DNA of 62,000 nucleotides, from assembly GCA_963575745.1 (NCBI GenBank), contig CAUYUJ010018704.1:662497-724496 (forward strand), written 5' to 3'. Of this stretch, positions 40,049 to 50,866 are shown in pieces. How positions within the stretch are numbered: position 1 is the first letter of the stretch; every line of letters starts with the position of its first letter. The position numbers and the translations under genes were made by a program. The notes beneath the pieces were generated by a model. That model made no database searches. It had not been told where the DNA came from and saw nothing but the letters and a program-made list of their open reading frames with translations. Origin of the DNA: Prorocentrum cordatum (lineage: Eukaryota > Sar > Dinophyceae > Prorocentrales > Prorocentraceae).

Positions 40049-40192
40049 TCTTCGCAGAGAAGCTCTCCAGAACTCTCTGGCAGGAGCCTCCAAAGCTTTC
40101 CGGAGGCCTCGGAAAACACCAAGAACGTCCGAAGGGCCTGGCCCTCAGTCCTCGATCCTCGTGCTCTTCCCTCCCTCACTCGGCTACACAAA

Positions 40193-40335
40193 AGAGCGAC
40201 CTTTGGTGCGCGGCGAAATGGGGGGCGCGGGGGTGCTAAACCCGAGCGCGCGAGCCGCTGCTATCGCATCACGTTCGGCGGTCGGAAGGCCCGAGTGGGC
40301 CCGCACCAAAGGTCACTCTGGCGAAAGGTCACTCT
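40193..40335. mobile_element. Family A inverted-repeat element
   Basis: Left AGAGCGACCTTTGGTGCGCG; right GGGCCCGCACCAAAGGTCAC then TCTGGCGAAAGGTCACTCTT. The doubled GGTCAC motif matches the doubled GTGACC at 3262 and 57198. About 143 bp. Confidence 0.7.
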
Positions 40336-40732
40336 TACAGGGCTGGACCTAAACGTTGTCATTCGTGTTGTTTTCGTTGTGTGTTTCGTTTTGCTCTTCC
40401 TCTTTTCCTGTTTCTCCCTCCCAGAACGAAGAAAAACGGAACACAGCCGAAGTCCAGCAAAAAACAGCGCTCGGGTCCGGCCCTGCACTCTTAACGGTTG
40501 CAGTCGGCTCCTCTCCCCCCCTTTGCCCCGCCGGGTGGGCCCCCTCCTCGTCCAGGGACGCCAGGGACAGCGAGGAGGCGGTGCCGGGCCGCTCGCAGCG
40601 CCTGGGCGGCGGGGCGGGAGGGGGAGGGCCGAGCACCGACGAGGCCGGGCCAGGCCCGGTCCGCCTCCTCGTCTTCGTCCTCGCCCTCCTCGCCACCGAG
40701 GATCGGGGATCGAGGGTCGGAGGATCTTCGAA

Positions 40733-40932
40733 TCGGCGGCGAGCGAGGGGGGGAAGTGAGAAGGAGAGGGCCCTCTCAGAAGGCGGCGGGGTTTCTCAGA
40801 AGCCCTGACGCCTTCTGAGAAGTGTTCTGAGTCTTCGGGGAAGGCCTCGAAAACTTCTGAGGAGGCCAGGGGACTGCCGAGCCCTCTGAGAAGGCCCGCT
40901 CCTTCTCACTTCCCCAACTCGCTCGCCGCCGA
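40733..40932. mobile_element. Family C inverted-repeat element copy 4
   Basis: 200 bp, TCGGCGGCGAGCGAGGGGGG to CTCGCTCGCCGCCGA. Arms are the best preserved of the family (CTTCTCAGAAGGCGGCGGGG). GAAT before and AATG after are suggestive, not decisive. Confidence 0.85.
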
Positions 40933-41034
40933 ATGATGGGGAACGTCCAGAGGAAGCTGGCTCCCGGGGGGAAGCATCGAGCTTGAATCGGCTATACATC
41001 GCCAGCGGATCGGCGATAGGCTTAGGTCGGGCCC

Positions 41035-41185
41035 GTCCCCCCTACAGGGGGATTTTGGACGAAAAATAAAGAATACTCAACAAATGGTCAAAATATGTCT
41101 AAGAATACTCAGAACAATAATCCCCAGACTATTTTTTTTGACAATTTTTGAAGATTCCCCCCTGCAGAGGGTCAGGCCCGACTTC
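41035..41185. mobile_element. Family D inverted-repeat element copy 4
   Basis: GGTCGGGCCCGTCCCCCCTA then CAGGGGGATTTTGGACGAAA; right CCCTGCAGAGGGTCAGGCCC GAC. Interior AATCCCCAGACTATTTTTTT. Confidence 0.85.
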
Positions 41186-41335
41186 ACGGTAGGCCCCCCG
41201 GGGAGCGAAGCCGCAAGTTCCCCGGCGGGGCGGGCTGCCAGGCCCGCCGTCGGCGATGAGTGGGCGATGGGGGGTCGACGCGTCCCCCCCCCCGTTCTGA
41301 GCCTTGCAGGGGCGGAGGAAGGAGGGATTGAGGGA

Positions 41336-41419
41336 AAGAGGGAGGAGGAGGAGGAGGAGGAGCAGGAGGAGGAGGAAGAGGAGGAGGAGGAGGAGGAGGA
41401 GGAGGAGGAGGAGGAGGGA
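41336..41419. repeat. (GGA)n tract
   Basis: About 27 units with GCA/GAA breaks. It lies between two family D elements. Confidence 0.95.
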
Positions 41420-41466
41420 GTGAGGGGGGGATGTCGGGGCTCCCTTCTTCACGCTGCACCTGAACC

Positions 41467-41629
41467 CAGGATTGGGTCGGGCCTGTCCCCCTGCAGCGGG
41501 ATCCCGGGCGAAACAAATACACATACCCCAGAACTATCCCACAAATGCTCAGAGGTGGTCGAAAAATTGTCCCCAGCCTATTGTTTCCCCATTTTGGAAT
41601 TCTCCTCCTGTAGAGGGACAGGCCCGACG
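41467..41629. mobile_element. Family D inverted-repeat element copy 5
   Basis: CAGGATTGGGTCGGGCCTGT at left, CCTGTAGAGGGACAGGCCCG at right, a 20-bp near-perfect inverse. Interior TTGTCCCCAGCCTATTGTTT. Confidence 0.85.
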
Positions 41630-41829
41630 ACTTAAATCTAGGACGGTTTTCATTGGTTTGGGTTTGGTTTTTGTTGGGGGACTCCTCGTTTTGCGCTTTG
41701 TCCCTCGAGACTTCTTGTGCTGGTTGTTGCCCCCCGAGACTCTTCTTTTTACTTCCCATTGGAGCAGAAGCGACGGGGAGCGGACATCCTCACGCGTGGT
41801 CCTTCGGTCAAGGCGCGCCCAACCGTATG

Positions 41830-42140
41830 TAGTTGCGGGTATCGCCGAACGTCGCCACTGGGGCCTTCGGTGGAGCTCCCTTTGGGACCACGAAGCGTTG
41901 AATTGGGCGGGGCAATCGCATGCGAACACCGCCACTGGGACCTTCGGTGGAGACCCCTATGGGGCCACGAAGCGCATTACTGGGTGGGGGAGACGCATGC
42001 GAACACCGCCGCTGGGGCCTTTGGTGCAGACCGCTATGGGGCCACGAAACGCCGTACTGGGTGGGGGAGACGCATGCGAGCACCGCCACTGAAGCCTTCG
42101 ATGGAGCTCCCCGTGGGGCCACGAGCGCTGGGTAGACGCA
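41830..42140. repeat. About 75-bp tandem repeat, four copies
   Basis: Unit: GCATGCGAACACCGCCACTG, GGGCCTTCGGTGGAG, CCCTATGGGGCCACGAAGCG, TTGGGTGGGGGAGAC. Units start near 41850, 41924, 41998 and 42073. Confidence 0.85.
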
Positions 42141-42439
42141 TGCGAACGACCCCCCCCTTCCCTCCCTCCCTCCTTCTCCCCCCAGGGGTGTCGGAGATTT
42201 CCGTTCGAGCCCGACCCCCCCCCTTCCCTCCCGCTACCACGGGGCGTGAGTGTTCAAAACGTTTTAATTTGGAAGTCTGGCCAGGAATCTCCAACACAGC
42301 TGAGCAAGCCCAGAGACGCAAACACTGAAAGCAGGTGTAGGCGGACTCACCCATATCGCTGCGCGATGGAGCAGAGTCTCCAGTCCTCACTCCCCCCCCA
42401 GTGTCCCGGAACTCCGACTCGAGCCCCGACATCCCCCCC

Positions 42440-43405
42440 CCTCACTCCCTCCTCCTCGTCCTCCCTCTTCCTCCTCCTCCTCCTCCTCCTCCTCCTCCTC
42501 CTCCTCCTCCTCCTCCTCCTCCTCCTCCTCCCTCTTTCCCTCCCTCCCTCCCTCCTTCCTCCGCCCCTCCCTCCGCCCTTTTCCTCCTCCGCCTCCTCCT
42601 CCTCCTCCCCTCCCCCTCCCCCTCCGCCTCCTCCTCCTGTTCCTCTTCCTGCTCCTGTTCCTGTTCCTGTTCCTTTCCTGTTCCTCCTCCTCCTCCTCCT
42701 GTTCCCTTCCTCCTGCTCCTCCTCCCCTCCCTCCCTCCCACGCTCCCTCCCCCTCCCTCTCTCCCTCTCTCCCTGCCTCCCCCGCTCCCCCGCTCCCTCC
42801 CTTCCTCCCTCCCGCCCTCCCTCCCTCCCACTTTCCCTCCCTCCCTCGCGCGTGGCCGCCCTGCGCGAGCGCACCCACCCCACCTGCACCCTGAGCCAGA
42901 AAGCCTGCGGCGACCCCTCCCTCCCTCCCCCCCAGGGGTGTCCGGACTCTGCCTCGAGCCCCGACCCACCCCCTCCTCCCCCCCGGCGGGCGCCCGCAGG
43001 CGTCCAGGAAGCCGAGGGCGAGGGCCGCGGGCGCGCCCGGCAGACGCCCGGGCCCCTCGGGCGTCCAGGCCTCCTGGGGGGCGGGGGGAGGGCACGCCGC
43101 GGCCGCCGCGGAGGCCACCGCCGCCTCGGCCGCCGCCGCCGAGTTCCTCCTCCTCGTCATCGTCCTCCTCCTCCTCCTCCTCCTCCTCCTCCTCCTCCTC
43201 CTCCTCCTCCTCCTCTTCCTCGTCCCTCCTCCTCCTCCTCCTCCTCCTCCTCCTCCTCCTCCTCCTCCTCCTCTCCTTCTCCTCCTCCTCCTCCTCCTCC
43301 TCCTCCTCCTCCTCCTCCTCCTCCTACTCGTCCCCACCCTCTTCCTTTTCCTCCTCTTCCTCATCCCCATCCTCCTCCCCCTCCGCCTCCTCATTTTCCT
43401 CCCTC
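42440..43405. repeat. Long (CCT)n-rich polypyrimidine region
   Basis: Perfect TCC runs at 42468-42531 and 43146-43326, with CTCCCTCC and CTGTTCCTGTTCC variants between. 42880-43140 is a GC-rich gap. Frames across it are all low complexity. Confidence 0.9.
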
Positions 43406-43804
43406 TGTTTCTGGCTTCCTGATGGCAAAAGGGTGCTCCGCACGATTCCGCTTCCCCGAAGGGAGGCTTTCCGGCAACCCCCAGGAGAGTTGAACGACAG
43501 GTAAAACATATGAACACGAAGTCCGACAGACAGGTAGGAGGGAGGGAGAGGAGGAGAGACATCACGTGGAGGCTGCTGTGGCGGGAGACGCGGCGGCTGT
43601 GTGGCGGCGGCGGCGGAAAAAAGTGGTGGGTGGGCCCTGAGGCCGACGCGTCTTTTGGCTGCGCCGGGTCCCCCCTCTTTCGAGTCAATTGGCCCTGTTG
43701 GGCCCGTGGAGGAGGAGGGGAGGAGGAGGGAGGAGGGAGGAGGACGCAAGAACGCCAGAGGACGCCAGAGGGACAGGAAGCTCGCCTCCAAAGCACATCA
43801 GGCT

Positions 43805-43906
43805 TCACGCACACACACAAGCACGCACACACACAGACACACACACAGACACACACACAGACACACACAGACACACACACAGACACACACACAGACACAC
43901 ACACTT
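43805..43906. repeat. ACACAC/ACACAG microsatellite
   Basis: CACACAGACACACACACAGA steps, about 100 bp. Confidence 0.95.
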
Positions 43907-43934
43907 CTGCAGCAGGAGTAGGGTGCCGGGATCA

Positions 43935-44640
43935 CGGGAGGAGTGGCCGCTTGAAGGGTTTCCACAGCGCGCAGGGTGGTGTTTGCCATCCGTGGCGGCG
44001 GCTCACAATAGGTCTGTAGTCCCCCACCACCCTGATCAAACCCTCCCGAACATCCAGTGAACTGCGGGGGAACGCGACGGCTGGCAGGCGACCTTGGGCG
44101 GCAGCTGCTGGAAGTGAGCGATGTCGGGGGGAGCATTGAAAGGTGCGGATGGCGCCTGTCGCTGGGTCGGACGGTCCGTTGCCGGTCGGCCGCGGGCGAC
44201 CCGGCCATCGCACTCGCGAAGAATGGCCGCGGCCACTCTCGCCAGAGTGGATGGCAGAAAGGCCTGGCCCCCTGCACCTAGGACACCCCGCAAAACGGCC
44301 ACAATCCCCATGACTGGTACTGTCCCCTGCCGAAGCAGGAGATGGGTACCCGCTTGGGGGGGGTCCACCGTGCGCGGGGGTGGCTTATGCCATCCGTGAC
44401 GCGGGTTCGCTGTAGGTTTGTTATCCCTCACCCCTTCGAATAAACCCCTCCGACCCTCCGGCGAGCGGCGAACGGGCAAGGCAACTGGCAGGCGACGTGG
44501 GGCCGCAGCTGCTGCATGTGGCGATGTGGGAGCGGTAACGGGGGCATGCGGAGCGCGCGTGTCGCTGGGTCGGACACCTTGCTGCCATTCGGCCACGGCC
44601 GACCAGGCCGTCGCCAGGCCGGCCCAGGGTGAATACCGTC
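43935..44640 (-). repeat. Tandem duplication of about 395 bp in the decayed block
   Basis: GGTTTGCCATCCGT..CGGGTTC and GCGACGGCTGGCAGGCGACC, GTCGCTGGGTCGGACGG occur at 43966-44230 and again at 44385-44590. On the minus strand both read a related peptide (DYRPIVSRRHGWQTPP and DNKPTANPRHGWHKPP), which suggests a former coding unit, now frame-broken. Confidence 0.55.
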
Positions 44641-44854
44641 ATATCCCCCCAAGCTGTTCACTACAATGGGAAAGCACTCCATCCCGCCGACACATAGGAG
44701 GGGTGCGGTGAGGTTAGCAGATTGAAGCGGAGGGGCGGGGGCTGCGAGAAGGAAGCCAGGAGGTATGGAAGGTTGGAGGTGGGTGGAAGCTTTGACTCAA
44801 CCTGCACGTCGGGTGTAATCGCATGGCTCGTGGGAGAGACTACCCCGCGGAGAC

Positions 44855-45030
44855 TGACTGCCTACAAGACCACCCCAACCCAACCCGAAAACCCAAATTT
44901 CACCCGAAATTCAGGTTGGGAGGGGGTACGGGTTCCACCTGTTTTTCCCATGTTCCCCGACCCCCCACAGTGGAAATGGAGGGCAAGTTGAAGCCTTCGG
45001 GTTGGGTTGGGGTGGTTTGGTGGGTGGTAA
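44855..45030. mobile_element. Family E inverted-repeat element copy 2
   Basis: 176 bp, TGACTGCCTACAAGACCACC and onward to TTGGTGGGTGGTAA. Flanked by GAGAC at 44850-44854 and 45031-45035. It interrupts a minus-strand frame three codons before its original stop. Confidence 0.9.
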
Positions 45031-45449
45031 GAGACCCACTGAATATCATGGCTGCCGTTGATGTCGTCGGCCACATACTGAGACTTTATTTCGGCGGACG
45101 CGCCAGATTTACTAGCATAGCTTGCGAGTGAGAATGCCCCGTAGGAGCCCATTGCGTAGCATAGCTGTTTTGACGTCGTCGCCGCGTGCTGAGACCCTTG
45201 GGAGGTGGGAACCTCTATCATGCTGCCGTCGGGGAGGTGAAGCATGCGACTGCGCGACCAGCTGCGCGTTTGCCAAATTATAGCGCAGAAATTAATGGGG
45301 TCGGAACGTAGCCGCCAGCGTGACGTCTCATGTCTGCTGCGGAGCAAAATTGGGCACAACTGCGCATGACGGGTGAGGAGGTAGGCGCACTGACGGGCCG
45401 CTGCAAGGCCGATCCCATCGAGAGGCATGAGCCTTCTAAATGCGGACAA
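44862..45449 (-). CDS. Hypothetical protein with an element-derived C-terminus
   Basis: 195-residue minus frame: INFCAIIWQTRSWSRSRMLH, GSMIEVPTSQGSQHAATTSK, AMGSYGAFSLASYASKSGAS, ending natively SHDIQWVS. From residue 141 on the frame lies in the family E element (YHPPNHPNPTRRLQ). With the element and one GAGAC removed, the frame would read WVSAG and stop. No domain recognised. Part of the minus-strand 44-51 kb block; may be a pseudogene fragment. Confidence 0.3.
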   Translation of the reverse strand: MSAFRRLMPLDGIGLAAARQCAYLLTRHAQLCPILLRSRHETSRWRLRSDPINFCAIIWQTRSWSRSRMLHLPDGSMIEVPTSQGSQHAATTSKQLCYAMGSYGAFSLASYASKSGASAEIKSQYVADDINGSHDIQWVSYHPPNHPNPTRRLQLALHFHCGGSGNMGKTGGTRTPSQPEFRVKFGFSGWVGVVL

Positions 45450-47575
45450 TCAACGGGGATGCCTGATTACCGGTAGCTTGGTCGGGCTGCTGGCATGTGA
45501 GGTGCTGCTTGTATCCAACCTCGAACAGTGGCCAAGGCGCGGAACCACCGTCTGCTTTAATCACTTTGACTGCGCCGTCGTTGTGGGCCGGTTTGCTGTC
45601 GCACTGGTCGGTTGTTGGTCTGGTTTGGATCGCGTCGGGATCTAGCCGCAGGCTGTTGATTGGGAGCGTGGCTGGAACTTGGTCGTTCTTTCCTGCGTGG
45701 CTCTCTGTCAGTTCGGTTTGATTGCCAAAGCCGATCCTGGCTCATTGTGCCGCCGTCGGTTGGCCCGTGTTCTGTGGCATGATGGTCTCGGCTGCTGCGA
45801 TCGGCGATGGTCGCCGGGTTCGAAGCCGTTGCTGCCGCGCCGCGATTTCTGCCGAAAGTGCCTATCTGTTGTTGATTGGGAGCTCTTTGTTTCGGTCACG
45901 TTCTCTTTCCGCGTCGGTGGCGCATGCTCGGGTGGGTAAATTAATTGCTGCGCGTCTGGCGGGTCAACTTGACGGTCGGTCGTTGAGTCGGACTTGGGGT
46001 TGGCAGGGTTGCATCTGGTTGTGGCTGGGCTGTGCGTTGGTCGCTCTCTGTTCCCGTCGTTCACTGGGTCGTTAAGTTGTTGGTCCTGTGCGTTGACCAC
46101 CTCGGATATATCCCGCGCGGCTGCTGTCGCGACGATGTTCTGGAAGCGCGTAGAAAGAAATCGCGTCGGCATGGAGGCGCGGTTGTAACGCATGGCCATC
46201 TTGATTGACGTGAGCAAGCTCCGCCGCCGTGCAGTCGGGGCGCGTGGTGTCTGTTGTTTGTCTGGGTCGTCGTCGACATGGCAGGTCAGCACCGCTGATA
46301 GCTGGTGGTCTGCGAGCTGGGCGAGGTGGGCCTGGCGCTCGGCCATGCGAAAGCATCGCGATTCTTTTTGTCCGTCGCACGGGGGAAGGCGGTTCAACGA
46401 TGCCTCTACGTAGAACGTGACCTGTCATACTGTAGACGCATGTCTGGGTCTGCCCCGATGTCCAGATCGCACAGAGGGCTGGCATTGCTCATGTTCACGA
46501 AGTAGTCTGAGAAGTCCTTGTGGGCATTGATCTTGAAGTCGACGGATCCGCGGCCAAGTGGGATAATGCTACTGCTGTCGGTCAAACGCTCGATCAAGTC
46601 CTTGTGACGCTCGCTTTGGTCACTCCCATATATCCTGTCCGGTGGCGCGCGCCCTGTCGAAGTGGGGGCCCTCTCGAACGCCGTGCCCGAGTCGCGCCGG
46701 ATGTTGGCGCTGACTTTCTGCGCCGGTTGCGCGGTCGGCGTTGTCGTCGGAGCGCGGGTGGCGGTGCTAGCCGCTGCCTCTCCGATGCTCGTCGGAGGAG
46801 CCATTTGCGGTGGCTTTGAGGACAACTCTCGGTCGGGGATGCGGTGCTCGTTCGGTCTGTCCTTTATGCGACCTCCTCCTTGGTCAGCGCTGTGCAGCTG
46901 GTAAGAGCACACATGGGATGAGGCAGGAGGTGCCTTGTATGATGGCTATCTTGTTAGGGCTGGTGTGTTGCTGGTGTCGTTCGGTGTCGGTGTTGTTGCT
47001 ATCGACTTGGGCGCGCATGGGTCCTGCCGCGTAGAAGCGGCTCTGGTGCCCCTTCCTGGCTAGGCCCAGGTGGCTGTGACGATGGGCAGTTCGTCGTATT
47101 TAGGAGGTGGTCGTTCGGTCGGTGCGTTGGCCCGTGCTGTGGCTGCGCGGCCTGGATCTCGCAGACGATCCGCAGGGCGCCCTCCTGCGCGGTCAGGTTG
47201 TCGTTCCGGTTGCTGAGCAATGCAAAATCAGTGGGCCCTCCTGACGATTGCCAGACATGGACAGCTCTACCACTTCGTCATTGGCGTGGAAGCTGACGCT
47301 GTTATTGACGTTGCCCACGTCGTCCCTGGACTCAGTTTCGCTGCGGTACTTTCCGACGGTAGTCTCAAGGGCCGATATGTCGACGTAGTAGGAGCGTGAT
47401 TGTGGCGATAATGATCTGGGCCTCTGCGGAGGCGGGGGTGCTGGCGGTGGTGGAGTTCGAGCGCGGTCCCGTGCAGCGATGGGTGTGAGCTGCACGTAGT
47501 CCCATTTGCCGTTGTAGAAACATTCCACCTTCTCGGAAGATAAGGCTCGCTTCCCACCGTGCTCAGTAGTGCGTT

Positions 47576-47686
47576 GCCAGGGTAGTCCCACGCTAGTTCC
47601 TTCGTGTCCAAGTTGAAGTAGTGCAACTGGGCGTTCCATATGTCCTGGCTGCCATGGTACTTGCAGGCGATCCATGAGCGCGGCAA
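47576..47686 (-). pseudogene. WW-domain-like segment within the decayed block
   Basis: The minus frame reads WIACKYHGSQDIWNAQLHYF and then NLDTKELAWDYP: a first Trp, an aromatic pair in the middle (HYF), Asn and Thr, a second Trp and a closing Pro, spaced as in WW domains, which bind proline-rich peptides. Two frames over, the next stretch (47570-47350) has VECFYNGKWDYVQLTP and a Pro run. Short, and in broken sequence. Confidence 0.35.
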
Positions 47687-47849
47687 AGGCAGTCCGTGGC
47701 TTGCTGACGCAGGTCGCCCTCTGGTGACTCTCGCTCTGGACAGGGCTTGCGATGGCGCGTCCTCGTCCCGTGTCGAGTAGTCTGGTGGGTGGAACGGCGG
47801 TGGTGGGCGCGTCGGTGGTGGGTCAGCTTGAATGGACGCCGCGCGTGCG

Positions 47850-49038
47850 TCATCGGCTGCCCTCGATTCTCGGTTGGTCGGCTGGGGCTGGGACGCGCTG
47901 CGACGCCGTGTTCCCAGTCGGCCTTCGCCTTGCCAATCCCCTCTTTATCGTGCGCGGCATGATGTCAGTTGTCGGCGACCGCGTTGCGAAACCGTTCAGC
48001 TCGCTCTCCGCTTGATGCATTTCCTCGGGGTTGTCGTAGTAGGAGGCCTCCGTGCTGGTCAGCTGCAACGTGGCATGCGCTCGCACATCGGGCGCCGCGC
48101 GGGGCGCGCGGTTGTCGACGTCTGCGATCGCGGCCCCGGCGACGCCGCGCGCCAAGACATATTCCAGCGGCCGCGGCGGCGGTTCTGGCCGAGGCGGTCG
48201 CGCGACCGCGATGGTCTCGAGCGCGGCGAGCACGTTGGCAACATCGCGATGCCCGTTGATGCCTTCCCGTGCAGTGACGTCGGCCGGCTGGGGGAGTTGC
48301 GACCCAGATCGTCGGCCAGCGCGGGTCTGCCTTGGGCGGCGACCCCAGCTGTGCTCGCACCAGTCGTTCGCCATGTTGAAGTGGTTGATGGAGGCTCTGT
48401 CCTCGGCGCTGACATTCACGGGGGGCTGCAACTCCTCGCCGGTAGCTTCTATCAGCGGCACCAGGTCTCCATCAGGGCCCCCATCTGCGGCGCGTGGTCC
48501 AGCTCGCGACTGCGGTGCCATGCTGAAGTTGCTCTTCTCGAAAATCAAGTTCTCGCTTCGCGGGCGCAAGGCCCTTGTTCCCACGGTTGCCATGGTCTCG
48601 TTCAAGCAGAGGGGGTGCGCGGCTTCTCTCGGGCCCCGCGCGCTGCTGTTCTGGTCGGTGGCGCGGAGCAGGCGGGAGCGGTTGTAGACCTTCGAATGGG
48701 TGGCCTCTCTTTCTGCGTCTTGTAGGTCTGCTTGCCCCTGCATCTGCGCGGGCCGCGACCCCGTGGACCCGGTCAACGTCGGGCATCTCCGCGCCTCGTG
48801 GACACGATTGTGGAGGCGCCAGGTAGATCGCACTATTCTCGGCCATCTCCTTAGCCCTGTCGGACGGCAAGGCAGATGTCCCACGTCCAGGTGCCAGGGC
48901 CGCGTGGGTGTTCTCCTTGGATTGCGCGTTAGATTGTAATCCTTTTTGATCTCGATCTGGCGCCAGCGCTGCCGGCGCCGCGCAGCGCGGATCGGGCCTC
49001 TCGTCGCGGGGGTAGGGGGGGCAGTCGAGGGGCCCCAT
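47850..49038 (-). pseudogene. Unknown coding segment of the decayed block
   Basis: A 493-residue frame extends to 49331, but the most protein-like parts are LIFEKSNFSMAPQSRAGPRA, VSAEDRASINHFNMANDWCE, GHRDVANVLAALETIAVARP and LQLTSTEASYYDNPEEMHQA. A second frame looks better at 48950-48780 (RAKEMAENSAIYLAPPQSCP). This points to an old reading frame with indels. No domain recognised. Confidence 0.35.
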
Positions 49039-50866
49039 GCCGGGCCGCGTGTTCTGGCCGCGCAGTTACCTCGGCTGGCCCTTCTGCCAGAACTCTGCCG
49101 CTGTACTCGGTGCAAGGTCACGTGTTCCATGTTGTCGTAGCTGCTGTCCTCGACCCGCGCTTTTTGATGCAAGGTCCTTGCGCCCCCCCCCCCCGCGACC
49201 CTGATCCGGGAATTCTTTGCGAGCGTTGTCGTTAGTAGTAGGTTGGAGATCTCGTGGTCGATCGTCGCGATGCGTGGATCGATTCCGCCGCCCGAGCGCC
49301 GGCCCCCGTCGGGGTGGGCAGCTGGGCCCACGGCGAGCCGCCAACTGCGCCGCTCATAATTGAGACGCGCGATGCGGGGCCTCGATCCTTCAGCCAGATG
49401 CTGCAGTCAGGGGGCGGACGGGGGAAAAGACGCGATATTGTGTTGCGGAAGCGGTAGTGTGATTGATGAGGCGCTCGCTTCGGCCTGCCGCTGGTCGACT
49501 GAGGGGGGCAGCCCCCCCGCAGGTCAGGCACGCGAGAGCCTCCGACAGAATTTGCTCAAGGTTAACTTCAGGTAGTGCCTACCTTGGGACAGGCCTCAAT
49601 TTATGTGGACCGCGCGATTGGCTGAGAAGTCCCTGTCAGTCGCGGCGTGGCATGCGCGCCGGAGGTCGTAGAGATTGCTGCGCTAGGTTGATGTACTATG
49701 CTGGTCGGTCTGTGCGCGGCGGTGGTCCATGCAATCCGTGCCATGTCTGAAGTCGCAATGCGGGTCCAGTGGCGTGTATAACGGTGAGTGCACGTCCTCG
49801 ATGTGCCGCTATGTCGCGTTTGGTGTTGCCGCCCATCTCTTCCTCGCTGCTTCGGACAATGAAGCTGACAGTATCTTGTGGGCCGTGGAGTTCGGACGGG
49901 TGAAATTTGGCTGCTGCGCATCGCTGCGCGCCGTTCTCGCTGCGCCCGAGCAGCGGCGGGTGCACCCCTGGTCCATGGTTGCGCCTGCATGTGTTGGGCT
50001 TTGCGGAGATACGCGCGGGGAGCAATGTCGAGCAGACTTGTTGGTGCACTGGCCCGCTATTCCCGAAGTCGCTGGTCGAAAGGTAGAAGTCGTACATTGA
50101 GTCGACGTAGGAAGTGCTGTATCTCTGGTATTAGCCAACTGCTTGGAGCCTGTCTGCTGTCATGGACCGCTTCATTGGCGCTTAGCGTCGTGTACGTCTC
50201 TCTTTCTTGCTGCGTTCCATGTCTGGCACGGTGGCCTGGCCGTAATGGCTGCGACTCTTCCTTCCCGCATCTGGATTATGCGGAAGTCGTTTGTGGCCCA
50301 GTTTCTCAAGTCCTAAACGGTGTCGCGTTTGGCGACGTCGGTGGACAGCGCGTAGGCCTGCGTGCTGCGTGGCGATTGGAAGTGTTCTATACATTCTAGC
50401 AGGTCTCCTCCCCGTCCGTGCTCATTGTAGCGGTGCCGAACGAAGCGTATCAAATGTTCCACAAGTCGCGGTATGGTTGGATTGGTCGTCTGGTCGCTCC
50501 GCAGGTGCGAATCTGTCGTGATTTGCGCTTTGGTCCTTGGTGAAGGTAGGCCTGATGTCGGTCTTGTTGTTGGGGATGTGGGCGCAGTCGGGTGGTATAC
50601 CTGCTTTGGTCTTGGCTCCCTGGGTCCGCTGCCGGAAGGTAGAAGTACGATCTTCGTTATCTGGGTGTTGAGTCGCATCATGCGGTGGTCACGTACTTGC
50701 CTCGACGATCTGAAGTACTGTCGTCGCCGTGTGTACTGCTTGCTAGGGGTAGGTCGTAGCGCACGCAATCATGCCTTCCACGGATGAGGCATATGTGAAT
50801 GATTTGCCTCCATCGCGTCCGTTGGTCAGTCGTTGGATTGTATCCTTCGCCCGCTGATGCTCATAG

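Larger units (their letters stand above)
45450..50860 (-). pseudogene. Frame-broken coding block, retroelement-like
   Basis: About 5.4 kb nearly free of microsatellites, of ordinary complexity, with protein-like segments on the minus strand that switch frame. Examples: RHKDLIERLTDSSSIIPLGR with VDFKINAHKDFSDYFVNMSN (46650-46450), RMAERQAHLAQLADHQLSAV (46350-46280), PRLVEHLIRFVRHRYNEHGR (50510-50440), MYDFYLSTSDFGNSGPVHQQ (50097). It lies downstream of a reverse-transcriptase fragment in the same orientation. No intact domain beyond that could be named. It could be one decayed element or several. Confidence 0.4.

Noticed and set aside
42246-43904. 415-residue plus and 505-residue minus frames of poly-Pro, Ser, Arg, Glu
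   Set aside because: Translations of (CCT)n and ACACAG microsatellites in several phases.
45021-45120. YVADD in the 44.9-45.4 kb frame as reverse-transcriptase motif C
   Set aside because: The surrounding residues do not fit the motif C context, and it lies 6 kb from motifs A and B.
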